Assembly: GCF_009183655.1 (NCBI RefSeq)
Contig: NZ_WEIO01000003.1
Span: 248,001-312,000, forward strand
Reading direction: 5' to 3'
Length of the DNA stretch: 64,000 nt
From: Bacillus aerolatus
Lineage (GTDB): Bacteria; Bacillota; Bacilli; Bacillales; Domibacillaceae
In this document: positions 27,871-36,679 of the stretch, in pieces
Position numbering within the stretch: the stretch's first letter is position 1
How the letters are laid out: each line of letters opens with the position of its first letter
Made by a program: the position numbers and the translations under genes
The notes under the pieces: model-generated
What the model was told of the DNA's origin: nothing
The model's input: only the letters and a program-made list of their open reading frames with translations
Databases searched by the model: none

Positions 27871-29211
27871 TCAACTCCCTGTTGGCTCTATACCTTTGTC
27901 ACTCCCCTTATCAATATCTTGAGATACGGGACTCGCCTGGCGAAGGTTAATCCATTTTACTGAAATGGCGCTGACGACGCCGGCAAAAACAACGTAGAGA
28001 GTTAACATAAGCGGATTGCCATTATTATAATTTAACAAGGTTGTCGCAATAATCGGCGTCAGCCCGCCAGCAAATATTCCGGAAAACTGGTAAACAAACG
28101 ACATGCCGGTATATCTTACTCTGGCGTCAAATAATTCCGCGAACAAAGCGGCTTCCGGTCCGTATACGGCTGCGTAAAAAATACCAAACGGAATGATAAT
28201 GGATAGCCAGATCATAGTGACATTGCCTCCGCTTTGGGACATGATCCAGAATGCCGGCAGCGCGGAAAAGCCGGTGACGAGGCTGCCGATCCAATACGTA
28301 CGGGTTCTTCCAATACGGTCAGAGACATGTCCGAAAAAAGGGATAAAGAAACACATAACGAGAGCGGCGAGCGAAACACCAAGCAAAGCATCTGTCCGCG
28401 AAATTTGCAGCGTGCCTGTCAAATAAGTAATTGAGAATACACCCATGACATTGAAGAAGACGCCGTCAATGTATCGTGCCCCCATACCGGCCAGTACATT
28501 GCCAGTGTTATTGTGCCACATTTCCTTAATCGGCATCTTGGACTCTTCTTTCGAGCCTTTTACTTCCGCAAATTCCGGTGATTCCGATACGTTTAACCGA
28601 ATCCACATACCTAAAAAGATTAAAGCAGCACTTAGACCAAAGGCAACTCTCCATCCCCAAGCCATAAATTGCGCGTCTGATAACGTAAAGGAAAGAATCC
28701 CGACTACTCCAGAAGCGAGCAGCAAGCCAATGGATAAACCGATTTGCGGGAAGCTGGCATAAAATCCTTTTCTCGAAGCCGGGGCATGTTCATATGCCAT
28801 GAGCACTGCTCCGCCCCACTCGCCTCCTAATCCAATCCCTTGCATGATGCGCAGGAAAAGCAGACAAACAGGAGCCCAGATGCCGATTTGTTCATAAGTG
28901 GGGATAAATGCAATGAGCACGGTGCTGCCGCCCATAATAGACAATGTAAGAATGAGCATGCTTTTCCTGCCCACTTTATCCCCGAAATGTCCAAAAATAA
29001 TGCCGCCAATCGGACGGGCAACAAAACCGACCGCAAACGTCACATAAGCTAATAAAGTAGATACAAAGGGGTCATCCGCTGGAAAGTACAAATGGTTAAA
29101 TACAATACCTGCTACTACTCCGTACAGGAAAAAGTCATACCATTCAATTGTAGAACCTATCAAACTGGCGCCAACGACACGTTTCAGCATTTTTCCTTCT
29201 GCTTTACTCAT
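27871..29211 (-). CDS. MFS transporter, metabolite:H+ symporter (MHS) family
   Basis: 446 residues, 12 membrane segments. The MHS branch (ShiA, ProP, citrate and alpha-ketoglutarate permeases) is shown by ASLIGSTIEWYDFFLYG (about 15-31), the loop GHFGDKVGRKSMLI (about 75-88) and LRIMQGIGLGGEWGGA (about 121-136). It should take up an organic acid or osmolyte with protons. It lies 117 bp downstream of the iron alcohol dehydrogenase on the same strand, with a cre-like site between, so it may import the substrate handled by that enzyme. RBS AAGGTGGGGG. Confidence 0.88.
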   Translation of the reverse strand: MSKAEGKMLKRVVGASLIGSTIEWYDFFLYGVVAGIVFNHLYFPADDPFVSTLLAYVTFAVGFVARPIGGIIFGHFGDKVGRKSMLILTLSIMGGSTVLIAFIPTYEQIGIWAPVCLLFLRIMQGIGLGGEWGGAVLMAYEHAPASRKGFYASFPQIGLSIGLLLASGVVGILSFTLSDAQFMAWGWRVAFGLSAALIFLGMWIRLNVSESPEFAEVKGSKEESKMPIKEMWHNNTGNVLAGMGARYIDGVFFNVMGVFSITYLTGTLQISRTDALLGVSLAALVMCFFIPFFGHVSDRIGRTRTYWIGSLVTGFSALPAFWIMSQSGGNVTMIWLSIIIPFGIFYAAVYGPEAALFAELFDARVRYTGMSFVYQFSGIFAGGLTPIIATTLLNYNNGNPLMLTLYVVFAGVVSAISVKWINLRQASPVSQDIDKGSDKGIEPTGS

Positions 29212-29280
29212 TGTTCCCCCACCTTATATTTAGAATCGTTCCACCATTACTTCCCGGTTTTCCGCTAATTTCCTCCCAAC

Positions 29281-29294
29281 GGAAAACGCTTACA
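29281..29294 (-). promoter_or_regulatory. cre-like site upstream of the MHS transporter
   Basis: Minus strand TGTAAGCGTTTTCC, matching the CcpA site TGWAANCGNTNWCA except for the last base. It lies 70 bp before the transporter start and suggests catabolite control. Confidence 0.65.
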
Positions 29295-29328
29295 ATAAAT
29301 GGACGTGAACTCCTTTCACACTAGTTAA

Positions 29329-30540
29329 TTATTTAACAACGTTTACCGTTTGCTCATTCAATTCGGGACTCGTTGCTGCAAGTTTTTCAGCCAGCATATA
29401 ATAAATGACCTCTATATCATGCTCGCTTGGGATTTTTCTGTTCGTTGCGATTCCGTTTCCTGAAAGGGCATCAGCGATGAGTACATGAGTCGATTCAATC
29501 AACTTCTGGGGTTGAATGTATTTATGTGCATCTTTCCAAATTCCGAAAGTATCATTGAAGTTTTCAATAATTTTAATAGAGTTTTTCGCCAATTCATCGA
29601 TGCTTAACGATGGATCTTCCCCTAAAGCAACGGCTATTTCTGCATAACGTTCTTTACACGACTCCAGCCCAAACCTCATCACAAAAGGCAGCAGCAATGC
29701 GACACTCAAACCATGAGGAATGTGAAACTGGGCTCCAAGCGGTCTCCCGGCGGCGTGAGCCAAATTAGTGGACGCATTTGAAAAAGCAATACCCGCGTAG
29801 CAGCTAGCAAGAATCATTTCCTTACGAGATTCATTGTCTTTTCCATCTTCATATACTTTCGGCAATGCGCTTCCTATTTGATGGATCGCTTCAAGAGCAA
29901 ACAAATCAGTCATCATGGATGCCCGGTTCGATACATAGCCTTCAATGGCGTGGGTTAGTGCATCAAGACCTGTATAAACGGTAAAATTAGGAGGAAGGCT
30001 AAGAGTCAGCTCCGGATCCAAAACGGCTGCATCCGGGATTAAATTAGGATGGCTCGGATTCATCTTCACATTCGTTTCAGGATCTGTAATCACCATAACT
30101 TTCGTCGCTTCTGACCCGGTTCCTGCAGTTGTCGGCACGGCAATCAGAGGCAGTCGTTTCAGCTGCAGACAGTGCGGAATCTCGTTCCATTCAATCGTTT
30201 TATTTTTCCCGAAAACAGCGACTGCTTTTGCCAGATCAATGGCGCTTCCCCCTCCAATTCCAATGACACAATCTCCTTGAAAGTCCTGCAGCTGCTTTAC
30301 TGCTTCTTCTACATTTTTCGTTGTCGGTTCACCGGAATAGTTACTAAAAAATGAACTTGTGAAACCGCTTTTCAGTAAAATACTTGAGACTTTTTCATGT
30401 AAATTTACAGGGGAACTCGCTAAAAATGAATCCATAACGACAAATACTTTGGTCCCGCCCTTCGCTGCCACCAGCTCATCTAAACGGTTTAACGCTCCAT
30501 TTTCAATAAAAATATGTCTTGGCAAATCAAGTACAGCCAT
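29329..30540 (-). CDS. Iron-containing alcohol dehydrogenase (group III)
   Basis: 403 residues, NAD(P)-dependent. Seen: dinucleotide region VIGIGGGSAIDLAKAVA (about 96-112), AVPTTAGTGSEAT (about 135-147), PDAAVLDPEL, and the iron site made by DALTHAIEGYVSNRA (Asp/His, about 195-209), NLAHAAGRPLGA and HIPHGLSVALLLPFV (His ligands, about 262-290). It oxidises a primary alcohol or reduces an aldehyde; the substrate is not readable. It is transcribed away from the sigma-54 activator gene, and a -24/-12 promoter lies between, so that regulator very likely controls it. Confidence 0.92.
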   Translation of the reverse strand: MAVLDLPRHIFIENGALNRLDELVAAKGGTKVFVVMDSFLASSPVNLHEKVSSILLKSGFTSSFFSNYSGEPTTKNVEEAVKQLQDFQGDCVIGIGGGSAIDLAKAVAVFGKNKTIEWNEIPHCLQLKRLPLIAVPTTAGTGSEATKVMVITDPETNVKMNPSHPNLIPDAAVLDPELTLSLPPNFTVYTGLDALTHAIEGYVSNRASMMTDLFALEAIHQIGSALPKVYEDGKDNESRKEMILASCYAGIAFSNASTNLAHAAGRPLGAQFHIPHGLSVALLLPFVMRFGLESCKERYAEIAVALGEDPSLSIDELAKNSIKIIENFNDTFGIWKDAHKYIQPQKLIESTHVLIADALSGNGIATNRKIPSEHDIEVIYYMLAEKLAATSPELNEQTVNVVK

Positions 30541-30632
30541 GTTAATCTCTCCTTTTTATTGTTATTTGGCCAGTTATCCTCTATGTTTCCATTGTGTTTT
30601 TTCCTGAGGAAAAGGGCATCTTACTGTTACTT

Positions 30633-30651
30633 AATACAAGAAACGTGCCAA
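30633..30651 (-). promoter_or_regulatory. Sigma-54 (-24/-12) promoter
   Basis: Minus strand TTGGCACG-TTTC-TTGTA fits the consensus YTGGCACG-N4-TTGCW, with one mismatch (C to T at -12). About 90 bp upstream of the dehydrogenase start and next to a sigma-54 activator gene. Confidence 0.78.
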
Positions 30652-30701
30652 CGACATAATATTGACAACAATCGGAATATTTGATAAATTCCCATATGAA
30701 G

Positions 30702-30720
30702 TGGTGTATTTTTGACACCA
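30702..30720. promoter_or_regulatory. Candidate activator-binding dyad (UAS)
   Basis: TGGTGT-N7-ACACCA, followed by a partial third half-site GTGGT. It lies about 50 bp upstream of the -24 box, a sensible position for the divergent enhancer-binding protein. Confidence 0.5.
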
Positions 30721-30761
30721 AAGTGGTAACGAAATGACTACACATAAAAGGAGATTACACT

Positions 30762-32225
30762 GTGGACCCTGCAATGGATGATCTACTCAAAAAAGTAAAG
30801 CATTTAGAAGAAACAAATGAACAAATGCGGACCATTATCAATTTTTCATCTGATGGCCTTTACGTGGTTGATCATCGGGGAATTACGCTGGAAATCAATA
30901 AAGCGTATGAAGAAATGACCGGTATTTCCCGTGATGAAGTAGTAGGAAAAAATATAAGGGATTTAGTCTTTGTGGAATACTTTGACCGTTCCGCCGCTTA
31001 CATGGCGCTGAAATCGAAAAAGACGACGACCATTATGCAGAAAATAAAAAAGCGGAAATACTTCGTTGCGACCGCAACCCCGGTGTTCGATTCCGATAAC
31101 AGCGAAAGCCGGGAAGTTAAAATGGTCGTCACTAGCGTTCGTGACCTGACTTACTTAAATCATTTACAAAACCAAATCCGGGAAGCGGAACAAAATAAGG
31201 AAAGTCAAACAGAGCACGCATCTACTCATCATGAAAACTCTCCTCTTGTATTTAACAGTTCCGAAATGAAAAGTTTAGTCGAACAAGCAAAAAGAATTGC
31301 TGCTTTTCCAACACCAGTTTTAATTACCGGCCCATCTGGAACTGGTAAAGAAGTGCTGGCCAACTTTGTTCACCAGTACAGCCCTCAAAAAGACCAGCCT
31401 TTCGTAAAAGTGAACTGCGCAGCTATTCCTCCCGAGTTATTCGAATCAGAATTGTTCGGCTTCAGCGGCGGCTCATTTACAGGTGCGAGAAAAGAAGGGA
31501 AGCCCGGTCTCTTTGAACAAGCTGATAAAGGTACAATCTTATTAGATGAAATCGGCGAGCTTCCTTTACCGATGCAAGTAAAGTTGCTGCGTGTCCTTCA
31601 AGACCAGGCAGTAACGCGGATTGGGGAAGTGAAGCCGAAGCGCCTTTCTTTTCGGCTCATTTGTTCCACTAACCAGGATTTAAGAGAGCTTGTCTATAAC
31701 AAGAAGTTTCGAGAGGATTTATGGTATCGCATTAATGTCGTTCATCTGCCTATCCAGCCTTTGTCAAAACGGACAGCCGATATTCCTCCACTAATAGACT
31801 ATTATTTGCAAAAGTTTTGCAGCAAATATTATTTAGATAAACACATTTCACCTGATACGTTAGCCATTTTAACGCATTATCCGTGGCCGGGGAATATTCG
31901 GGAGCTGAAAAATATAATAGAATTTCTCGTTGTTTCCACCCCTTCTGATTCCATTTCTCCACGCGATCTGCCCGACCATATGAAGGATAATGGCAGATTT
32001 GAATTTTTATCTCTTGATGAAAATAGAGAAGGCGACGGTTCCATTATGTCAGAACAGCTCAACTTAAAAGAAACGATGGCTTTATTCGAATCTCAAAAAA
32101 TTTTAAGCGCCCTCCATTCTTCCAAAAGTATACGCTCAGCCGCCAAACTCCTAGGAATTGACCATGCAAACTTAATCCGCAGAATGAAGCGGCTCGGCAT
32201 TACGTACCAGCCTAAAGACAGCTAA
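30762..32225 (+). CDS. Sigma-54-dependent PAS-AAA+ transcriptional activator
   Basis: 487 residues. PAS sensor about 18-130 (INFSSDGLYVVDHRG, YEEMTGISRDEVVGKNI); AAA+ domain about 165-400 with Walker A GPSGTGKE, the sigma-54 contact loop written GSFTGARKEGKPG (GAFTGA in most), DEIGELPLPMQVKLLRVLQ and the Arg-finger region; C-terminal Fis-type HTH IRSAAKLLGIDHANLIRRMK (about 455-474). It activates sigma-L promoters on a PAS signal. GTG start at 30762 with AAAAGGAG upstream. Divergent from the alcohol dehydrogenase gene. The Ala-to-Ser change in the GAFTGA loop is worth noting. Confidence 0.93.
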   Translation: MDPAMDDLLKKVKHLEETNEQMRTIINFSSDGLYVVDHRGITLEINKAYEEMTGISRDEVVGKNIRDLVFVEYFDRSAAYMALKSKKTTTIMQKIKKRKYFVATATPVFDSDNSESREVKMVVTSVRDLTYLNHLQNQIREAEQNKESQTEHASTHHENSPLVFNSSEMKSLVEQAKRIAAFPTPVLITGPSGTGKEVLANFVHQYSPQKDQPFVKVNCAAIPPELFESELFGFSGGSFTGARKEGKPGLFEQADKGTILLDEIGELPLPMQVKLLRVLQDQAVTRIGEVKPKRLSFRLICSTNQDLRELVYNKKFREDLWYRINVVHLPIQPLSKRTADIPPLIDYYLQKFCSKYYLDKHISPDTLAILTHYPWPGNIRELKNIIEFLVVSTPSDSISPRDLPDHMKDNGRFEFLSLDENREGDGSIMSEQLNLKETMALFESQKILSALHSSKSIRSAAKLLGIDHANLIRRMKRLGITYQPKDS

Positions 32226-32241
32226 TCTCTTACTTTAGGCT
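32209..32241. terminator. Terminator overlapping two converging gene ends
   Basis: Arms AGCCTAAAG (32209-32217) and CTTTAGGCT (32233-32241). The left arm lies in the last codons of the activator and the right arm in the last codons of the TauE gene; only four bases separate the genes. Confidence 0.6.
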
Positions 32242-32949
32242 GTCAATTAGCAAATAAATTCCTGTAAATATTAAAAGGCCATATAAAAAGATACGAAATA
32301 TGCGCTGGTTAATTCGTGTGAACAACCATTGGCCAAGCAACAGTCCGGCTAGAACAATTGGCAAAGCAGCGGCACTTGAAAGCCAAATAGCTTTTGTTGT
32401 GCCGGCAAACAAGACCTGAACGAGCAAACTCGTGGAATAAATGAATAAATAAAAAGCAAGAGTGGTCGCCCGCAGCTTTTCTTTACCAGTATGTATGCTC
32501 GAGAAATATAGCAATATCGGGGGGCCGGGCATGCCAATGCTCGTTGTAAGTGTGCCGGACAAGACGCCTGCAGTAAAGTCTCTCGCTTTCGTTTGGCGGA
32601 TTTGAAATTTAAAGATTAGCAAAAGTGTTAAAACTAACACGATCACACTAATACCAAGCTTTAACTTATTCATATCCGCTAGTAGAAAAATAATCATTCC
32701 CACGGGCAGTCCGGCCGCACTGCCGACGATAAATCTTTTTACGAGACTCATATCTGTATCCTTCTTTATTTTACGAATGAGCACACAAGAAATAACGAGT
32801 GACAGAATCAAATTAATTTGAATCGCTTCCTTCGGCTCAAATAGCAAAAGCAAAAAAGGCGTCGCCATGATCGAAAAACCAAAGCCTGTACTCGTCTGCA
32901 GTATAGAAGCGAATAAAATGATCACAGCGAACGGGATAAACGATTCCAC
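32230..32949 (-). CDS. TauE/SafE-family (sulfite exporter-like) permease
   Basis: 239 residues, about seven to eight hydrophobic segments. Family motifs: QTSTGFGFSIMATPFLLL (about 20-37, N-terminal repeat) and GVLSGTLTTSIGMPGPPILLYF (C-terminal repeat, about 130-151). Members export sulfite, sulfoacetate or other small anions, or are unassigned. It ends four bases from the sigma-54 activator on the opposite strand. No sulfur genes are near. Confidence 0.85.
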   Translation of the reverse strand: MESFIPFAVIILFASILQTSTGFGFSIMATPFLLLLFEPKEAIQINLILSLVISCVLIRKIKKDTDMSLVKRFIVGSAAGLPVGMIIFLLADMNKLKLGISVIVLVLTLLLIFKFQIRQTKARDFTAGVLSGTLTTSIGMPGPPILLYFSSIHTGKEKLRATTLAFYLFIYSTSLLVQVLFAGTTKAIWLSSAAALPIVLAGLLLGQWLFTRINQRIFRIFLYGLLIFTGIYLLIDSLK

Positions 32950-33041
32950 TTTACCACCTCCAAATTATTATAATTGTCAGTTTATTATCGATTTTAGCAT
33001 AGTCGCAACAGAGTACAATGACGTTGGAGGAAAGGACAAAC

Positions 33042-33124
33042 AAAAAAAGAGCCCGGTTCCTCCACTTTCATATACAGTATTAATCATTGATAAAATACTG
33101 TATATGGGCTTATGAAAGAGGAAC
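33042..33124 (-). terminator. Long hairpin/terminator after moaA with a 13-bp fold-back insert
   Basis: Outer arms GTTCCTC (33056-33062) and GAGGAAC (33118-33124) with CTTTCA/TGAAAG. Nested inside are perfect 13-bp arms CATATACAGTATT (33069-33081) and AATACTGTATATG (33094-33106). On the minus strand a T7 run follows at about 33048-33042. Probably the moaA terminator. Confidence 0.65.
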
Positions 33125-33152
33125 AAGGCACTTATGAACAGCCTCTAGTAAA

Positions 33153-34172
33153 TTAACCGCCAATGTAAGACATTTCTATTTTTTTTCGTTCCTTCCGGTT
33201 CGTTTGCAACAGCCGTTCATCGGAATAACGATCATGACGCCCGTACCAGATTCTCTTTATTTCATCTGTTATTTCTTGATCCTTTGCTCTTGAGCGGATC
33301 AGCTTGCGCAAATCATGCCCTTTCGTGGCGAACAGACAAGTGTACAGCTGGCCATTTGCCGATAACCGTGCTCTCGTACAGGAAGAACAAAATGAATCCG
33401 AGACAGAAGAAATGACCCCGATTTCCTCATCGGTTCCTTTGTACTTGTAGCGGGAAGCCACTTCACCAAAATAATTTGCTTCAACAGGCTCAAGCGGCAT
33501 TTGTTCGTTAATTAACTGAACGATTTCCTTTTTCGAAACGACTTTTTCCAAATTCCAGTCATTGAAGTTGCCGACATCCATAAATTCGATGAAACGCAAA
33601 ATATGAGGCGTCCCCCGGAAGTAACGAGCCATTGGCACGATATCATGGTCGTTTATTCCTTTTTGCACAACCATATTTACTTTTACTTGGATACCTGCGG
33701 AAGCGGCAGATTCAATCCCTTCCAGCACGTCACTGACCTTATAAGCACGGCTGTTTAACTGATTAAAAATTTGGTCATCTAATGTGTCGAGACTGACATT
33801 GATCCGCTTTAAGCGCGCTTCTTTTAAAGAATAAATATGTTTTTTCAGCAGCGACCCATTTGTAGTCAGGGCAATATCTTTAATTCCTTCAATCTTTCCA
33901 AGTGATGCAATCAGCTCCGGCAAGTCTTTTCTCATCAATGGTTCTCCGCCAGTAATGCGAAGTTTTTTGATACCAAACGGCACCATCAAGGAAACAACTT
34001 TGACAATCTCTTCAAAACTTAAGATGTCTTTCTTAGGCAAAAAAGCGTAATCTTTCCCGAAAATTTCTTCCGGCATACAATATTGACATCTAAAGTTACA
34101 GCGGTCGGTCACTGAGATCCGCAGATCCTGAAGCGGACGCCCGAGCTGATCATTTAGCGGATCTTGTATCAT
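33153..34172 (-). CDS. moaA: GTP 3',8-cyclase MoaA
   Basis: 339 residues. Radical-SAM enzyme for the first step of molybdenum cofactor synthesis (GTP to cyclic dehydro-GTP). N-terminal cluster CNFRCQYC (CxxxCxxC, about 25-32); C-terminal cluster CSSCTRARLSANGQLYTC (Cys-x2-Cys-x13-Cys, about 255-272). It ends in the conserved Gly-Gly tail (MSYIGG). Start at 34172 with GAAAGGGTG upstream. The gene is alone on its strand, next to moeB, moaB and the moaCDE set. Confidence 0.97.
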   Translation of the reverse strand: MIQDPLNDQLGRPLQDLRISVTDRCNFRCQYCMPEEIFGKDYAFLPKKDILSFEEIVKVVSLMVPFGIKKLRITGGEPLMRKDLPELIASLGKIEGIKDIALTTNGSLLKKHIYSLKEARLKRINVSLDTLDDQIFNQLNSRAYKVSDVLEGIESAASAGIQVKVNMVVQKGINDHDIVPMARYFRGTPHILRFIEFMDVGNFNDWNLEKVVSKKEIVQLINEQMPLEPVEANYFGEVASRYKYKGTDEEIGVISSVSDSFCSSCTRARLSANGQLYTCLFATKGHDLRKLIRSRAKDQEITDEIKRIWYGRHDRYSDERLLQTNRKERKKIEMSYIGG

Positions 34173-34354
34173 CGTGATCACCCTTTCCTCGGTTTGAATT
34201 TTTCATTTTATTACCAGTCTAAGCCAGCAAAATGAAATGTCAATTAATAATTAGAAATATCTGATTTTTAAGAAAGCAGAAGTTGCTTGTTTATTTATTC
34301 TGTTCTATTATTAGGAAAATGTTTATTCAATACGATCATAAGGGGGAACCGTTC

Positions 34355-35371
34355 ATGATGGACAGCCGCTACTCAAGGCAAATGCTCGTCTCATCAATCG
34401 GAAAACAAGGACAAAAAAAACTAAATGAAGCATCCGTACTCATTGTCGGCGGCGGTGCTCTCGGCAGCCATATGGCTGAAATGTGTGCGCGGATGGGTAT
34501 CTCTCAAATTACGATTCTCGATCGTGACTATGTTGACTTGAGCAACTTACAAAGACAAACGTTGTTCACTGAAGAAGATGTATTGAATAAAGAAGCAAAA
34601 GCTTTCGCCCTGGAAAAGCATTTAAAAAAGATCAACTCTTCCATTAAAATTGAAGGTATGGTTGCTGATGTAAATAAACAAATTTTGGAACAATATATAC
34701 ATAACATAGATATTGTCCTTGATTGCACAGATAATTTTGATACGAGATTTTTAATCAATGAAGTGTGCATTCTTCATAACAAGAAATGGATCTTTGCTTC
34801 TTGTGCCGGAACTTATGGAAACGTTGTACCTATTTCTCCTGGAAAAAGCGCTTGTTTGGACTGCTTATTAGCCAATACGCCATTTTTCAACGGAGCCAGC
34901 TGTGATTTAATCGGTGTGCAAACAACTCTCATCCCTTTCATTACAAGCATTCAATCTTCCATTATGGTAAAAATGCTCATTCAGCAAGAAGAGTTCGATG
35001 ATTACTACTTTTATCAAATGGATTCTTGGAAGTTGCAAATGAATAAATTTGCCGTACGCCGCAATAAAGAATGCAAATCGTGTGTCTGTAAAGAGTTCGA
35101 GCATTTAAATAAAGCTTATACAGATGAAGCAACTCAATTGTGCGGTCGTGATACTGTCCAATTCCGTACCTCTCTCCATGAGGAAGCGCACTTTCAACAG
35201 CTTGTTAACTACTTAGATGAACATGCGATCAGTTATAAAAGAAATAAATTTATCGTCTCTTTCAGCTATAAAGATCATCCAATCGTCTTATTTAAAGACG
35301 GGCGGCTGCTTATTCATGAAGTGCCGGATGTAAAACGAGCAAAAAAATTATATTACCAATTGTTTAACTAG
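34355..35371 (+). CDS. moeB: MoeB/ThiF-family adenylyltransferase
   Basis: 338 residues. An E1-like enzyme that adenylates the MoaD C-terminus before sulfur loading. Seen: VLIVGGGALGSHMAEMCARMG (start about 31; nucleotide Gly-rich loop), DRDYVDLSNLQRQTLF (about 64-79), LDCTDNFDTRFLIN (about 120-133) and the structural zinc pairs CLDC and CKSC. The C-terminal part (about 245-338) is not a rhodanese domain. Start at 34355 with AAGGGGGAA seven bases upstream. It might also serve ThiS, but the context favours MoaD. Confidence 0.9.
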   Translation: MMDSRYSRQMLVSSIGKQGQKKLNEASVLIVGGGALGSHMAEMCARMGISQITILDRDYVDLSNLQRQTLFTEEDVLNKEAKAFALEKHLKKINSSIKIEGMVADVNKQILEQYIHNIDIVLDCTDNFDTRFLINEVCILHNKKWIFASCAGTYGNVVPISPGKSACLDCLLANTPFFNGASCDLIGVQTTLIPFITSIQSSIMVKMLIQQEEFDDYYFYQMDSWKLQMNKFAVRRNKECKSCVCKEFEHLNKAYTDEATQLCGRDTVQFRTSLHEEAHFQQLVNYLDEHAISYKRNKFIVSFSYKDHPIVLFKDGRLLIHEVPDVKRAKKLYYQLFN

Positions 35372-35425
35372 CTACCTTCTCTAAAACTATCTAAATATAA
35401 TATTTTATAAACGAGGTGCAATAAT

Positions 35426-35923
35426 TTGAGTCTGATTGTCAATGAAAGTAGAAAGGCATCCGTTGGAATTATTACTATTAGCGACACGAGAACGGATGAA
35501 ACAGATAAAAGTGGCCGCACTATTGAGAAACTGATGCAAGAGCATAACCATACCGTTCTCCAAAAAGTGATCGTTAAAGATGAGCCAGAGGCGATAAAAA
35601 CGGCGATCTTTTCCTTTATACAAAGTTCAGCAGAGTTTATTATTACGAACGGTGGAACAGGTATTTCAAGCCGGGATTTTACTTACGAAACCGTTGCCCC
35701 ATTATTTGATAAAGAAATGATCGGCTTTGGTGAATTGTTTCGTTATTTGAGCTACAAACAAGTCGGCACCCGCTCCATCTTATCGAGAGCCACTGCCGGA
35801 ACGATCGGCAGCACGACGGTTTTCGTACTGCCGGGTTCTACGAAAGCGGTTGAACTCGCTTTAAATGAAATTATTTTAAAAGAAATCCCTCATCTTTTTC
35901 AGGAACAGCAAAAGCATTCGTGA
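35426..35923 (+). CDS. moaB: Molybdopterin adenylyltransferase-like protein MoaB/MogA
   Basis: 165 residues. It binds molybdopterin and prepares it for metal insertion. Seen: GIITISDTRTDETDKSGRTI (about 14-33), the signature TNGGTGISSRDFT (about 73-85) and SRATAGTIGSTTVFVLPGS (about 119-137). Translation begins with TTG at 35426, seven bases after GAGGTG; no ATG is available nearby. It follows moeB by 54 bp and is probably co-transcribed. Confidence 0.93.
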   Translation: MSLIVNESRKASVGIITISDTRTDETDKSGRTIEKLMQEHNHTVLQKVIVKDEPEAIKTAIFSFIQSSAEFIITNGGTGISSRDFTYETVAPLFDKEMIGFGELFRYLSYKQVGTRSILSRATAGTIGSTTVFVLPGSTKAVELALNEIILKEIPHLFQEQQKHS

Positions 35924-35950
35924 AAAAATGAAGGATTCATTAACAACGTT

Positions 35951-35982
35951 GTGGTCATTTTCTGATGAAATGGCCACTTTTT
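35951..35982 (+). terminator. Terminator of moeB-moaB, overlapping the moaC 3' end
   Basis: Arms GTGGTCATTT (35951-35960) and AAATGGCCAC (35968-35977), then TTTTT on the plus strand. The moaC stop lies inside the stem. Confidence 0.75.
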
Positions 35983-36431
35983 CCGCCTTGCTTTTCGATA
36001 AGCATCGTTTGTGAAATGACCATCTCTTTATCTGCCGCTTTACACATGTCATAAACAGTAAGAGCAGCTACCGAGCAAGCAGTTAGTGCTTCCATTTCAA
36101 CCCCTGTCTGCCCTTTCACCGCCACTTCTGCCTCAATCGTTAATGTATCCACACCATTATCGGAAAATGATAAATCAACTTTCGTAATCATCAATGGATG
36201 GCACATTGGAATCAGCTCATGCGTCTTTTTAGCTGCCATAATGCCTGCTACTTGAGCGACTGCCAGTACATCACCTTTTTTTACTTGCTGATTTAAAATT
36301 AAGCCGAGAGTTTCTGCTTTCATTTGAATGGTTGTCTGCGCTACTGCCACACGTTTCGTTTCACTTTTTTCTGTGACATCCACCATGTGTGCCCGGTTTT
36401 CTTCGTTAAAATGTGTTAACTTTTGTTCCAT
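35955..36431 (-). CDS. moaC: Cyclic pyranopterin monophosphate synthase MoaC
   Basis: 158 residues. It completes formation of cyclic pyranopterin phosphate after MoaA. Seen: [36 protein letters not shown], the hallmark [11 protein letters not shown] (about 74-84), [13 protein letters not shown] and MCKAADK. Start at 36431: GGAGGGTG is close upstream, inside the end of moaD, and only two bases separate the moaD stop from this ATG. Confidence 0.97.
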   Translation of the reverse strand: MEQKLTHFNEENRAHMVDVTEKSETKRVAVAQTTIQMKAETLGLILNQQVKKGDVLAVAQVAGIMAAKKTHELIPMCHPLMITKVDLSFSDNGVDTLTIEAEVAVKGQTGVEMEALTACSVAALTVYDMCKAADKEMVISQTMLIEKQGGKSGHFIRK

Positions 36432-36433
36432 GT

Positions 36434-36679
36434 TCACCCTCCACTCACAGGAGGAATAACAGCGATTTCTTTCTCTGCCGCCAGCTGCTCCTCATCTGAT
36501 TTAAACTCCATATCAACCGCTATCATGCAATAAGGAATATCATTGGAAACAGCCGGATAGCGCTGCTGAATTTCCTCTTTTAGCTGCTTGACCGTTTTTA
36601 CATGAGATATATCAAGCGTGTCACTGTCAAATCCGAGTTTTTCTTCTAAAAAAGCAAAAAACTTAACGGTTACTGTCAT
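36434..36679 (-). CDS. moaD: Molybdopterin synthase small subunit MoaD
   Basis: 81 residues, ubiquitin-like fold, ending PPVSGG; the C-terminal Gly-Gly carries the thiocarboxylate. ATG at 36679 follows GGGGAGGG; the beginning overlaps the moaE 3' end by 17 bases, so translation is coupled. Partner of MoaE. Confidence 0.95.
   Translation of the reverse strand: MTVTVKFFAFLEEKLGFDSDTLDISHVKTVKQLKEEIQQRYPAVSNDIPYCMIAVDMEFKSDEEQLAAEKEIAVIPPVSGG

Noticed and set aside
33000-33130. Insertion-sequence end at the moaA terminator
   Set aside because: No transposase, no target duplication around the 13-bp palindrome.
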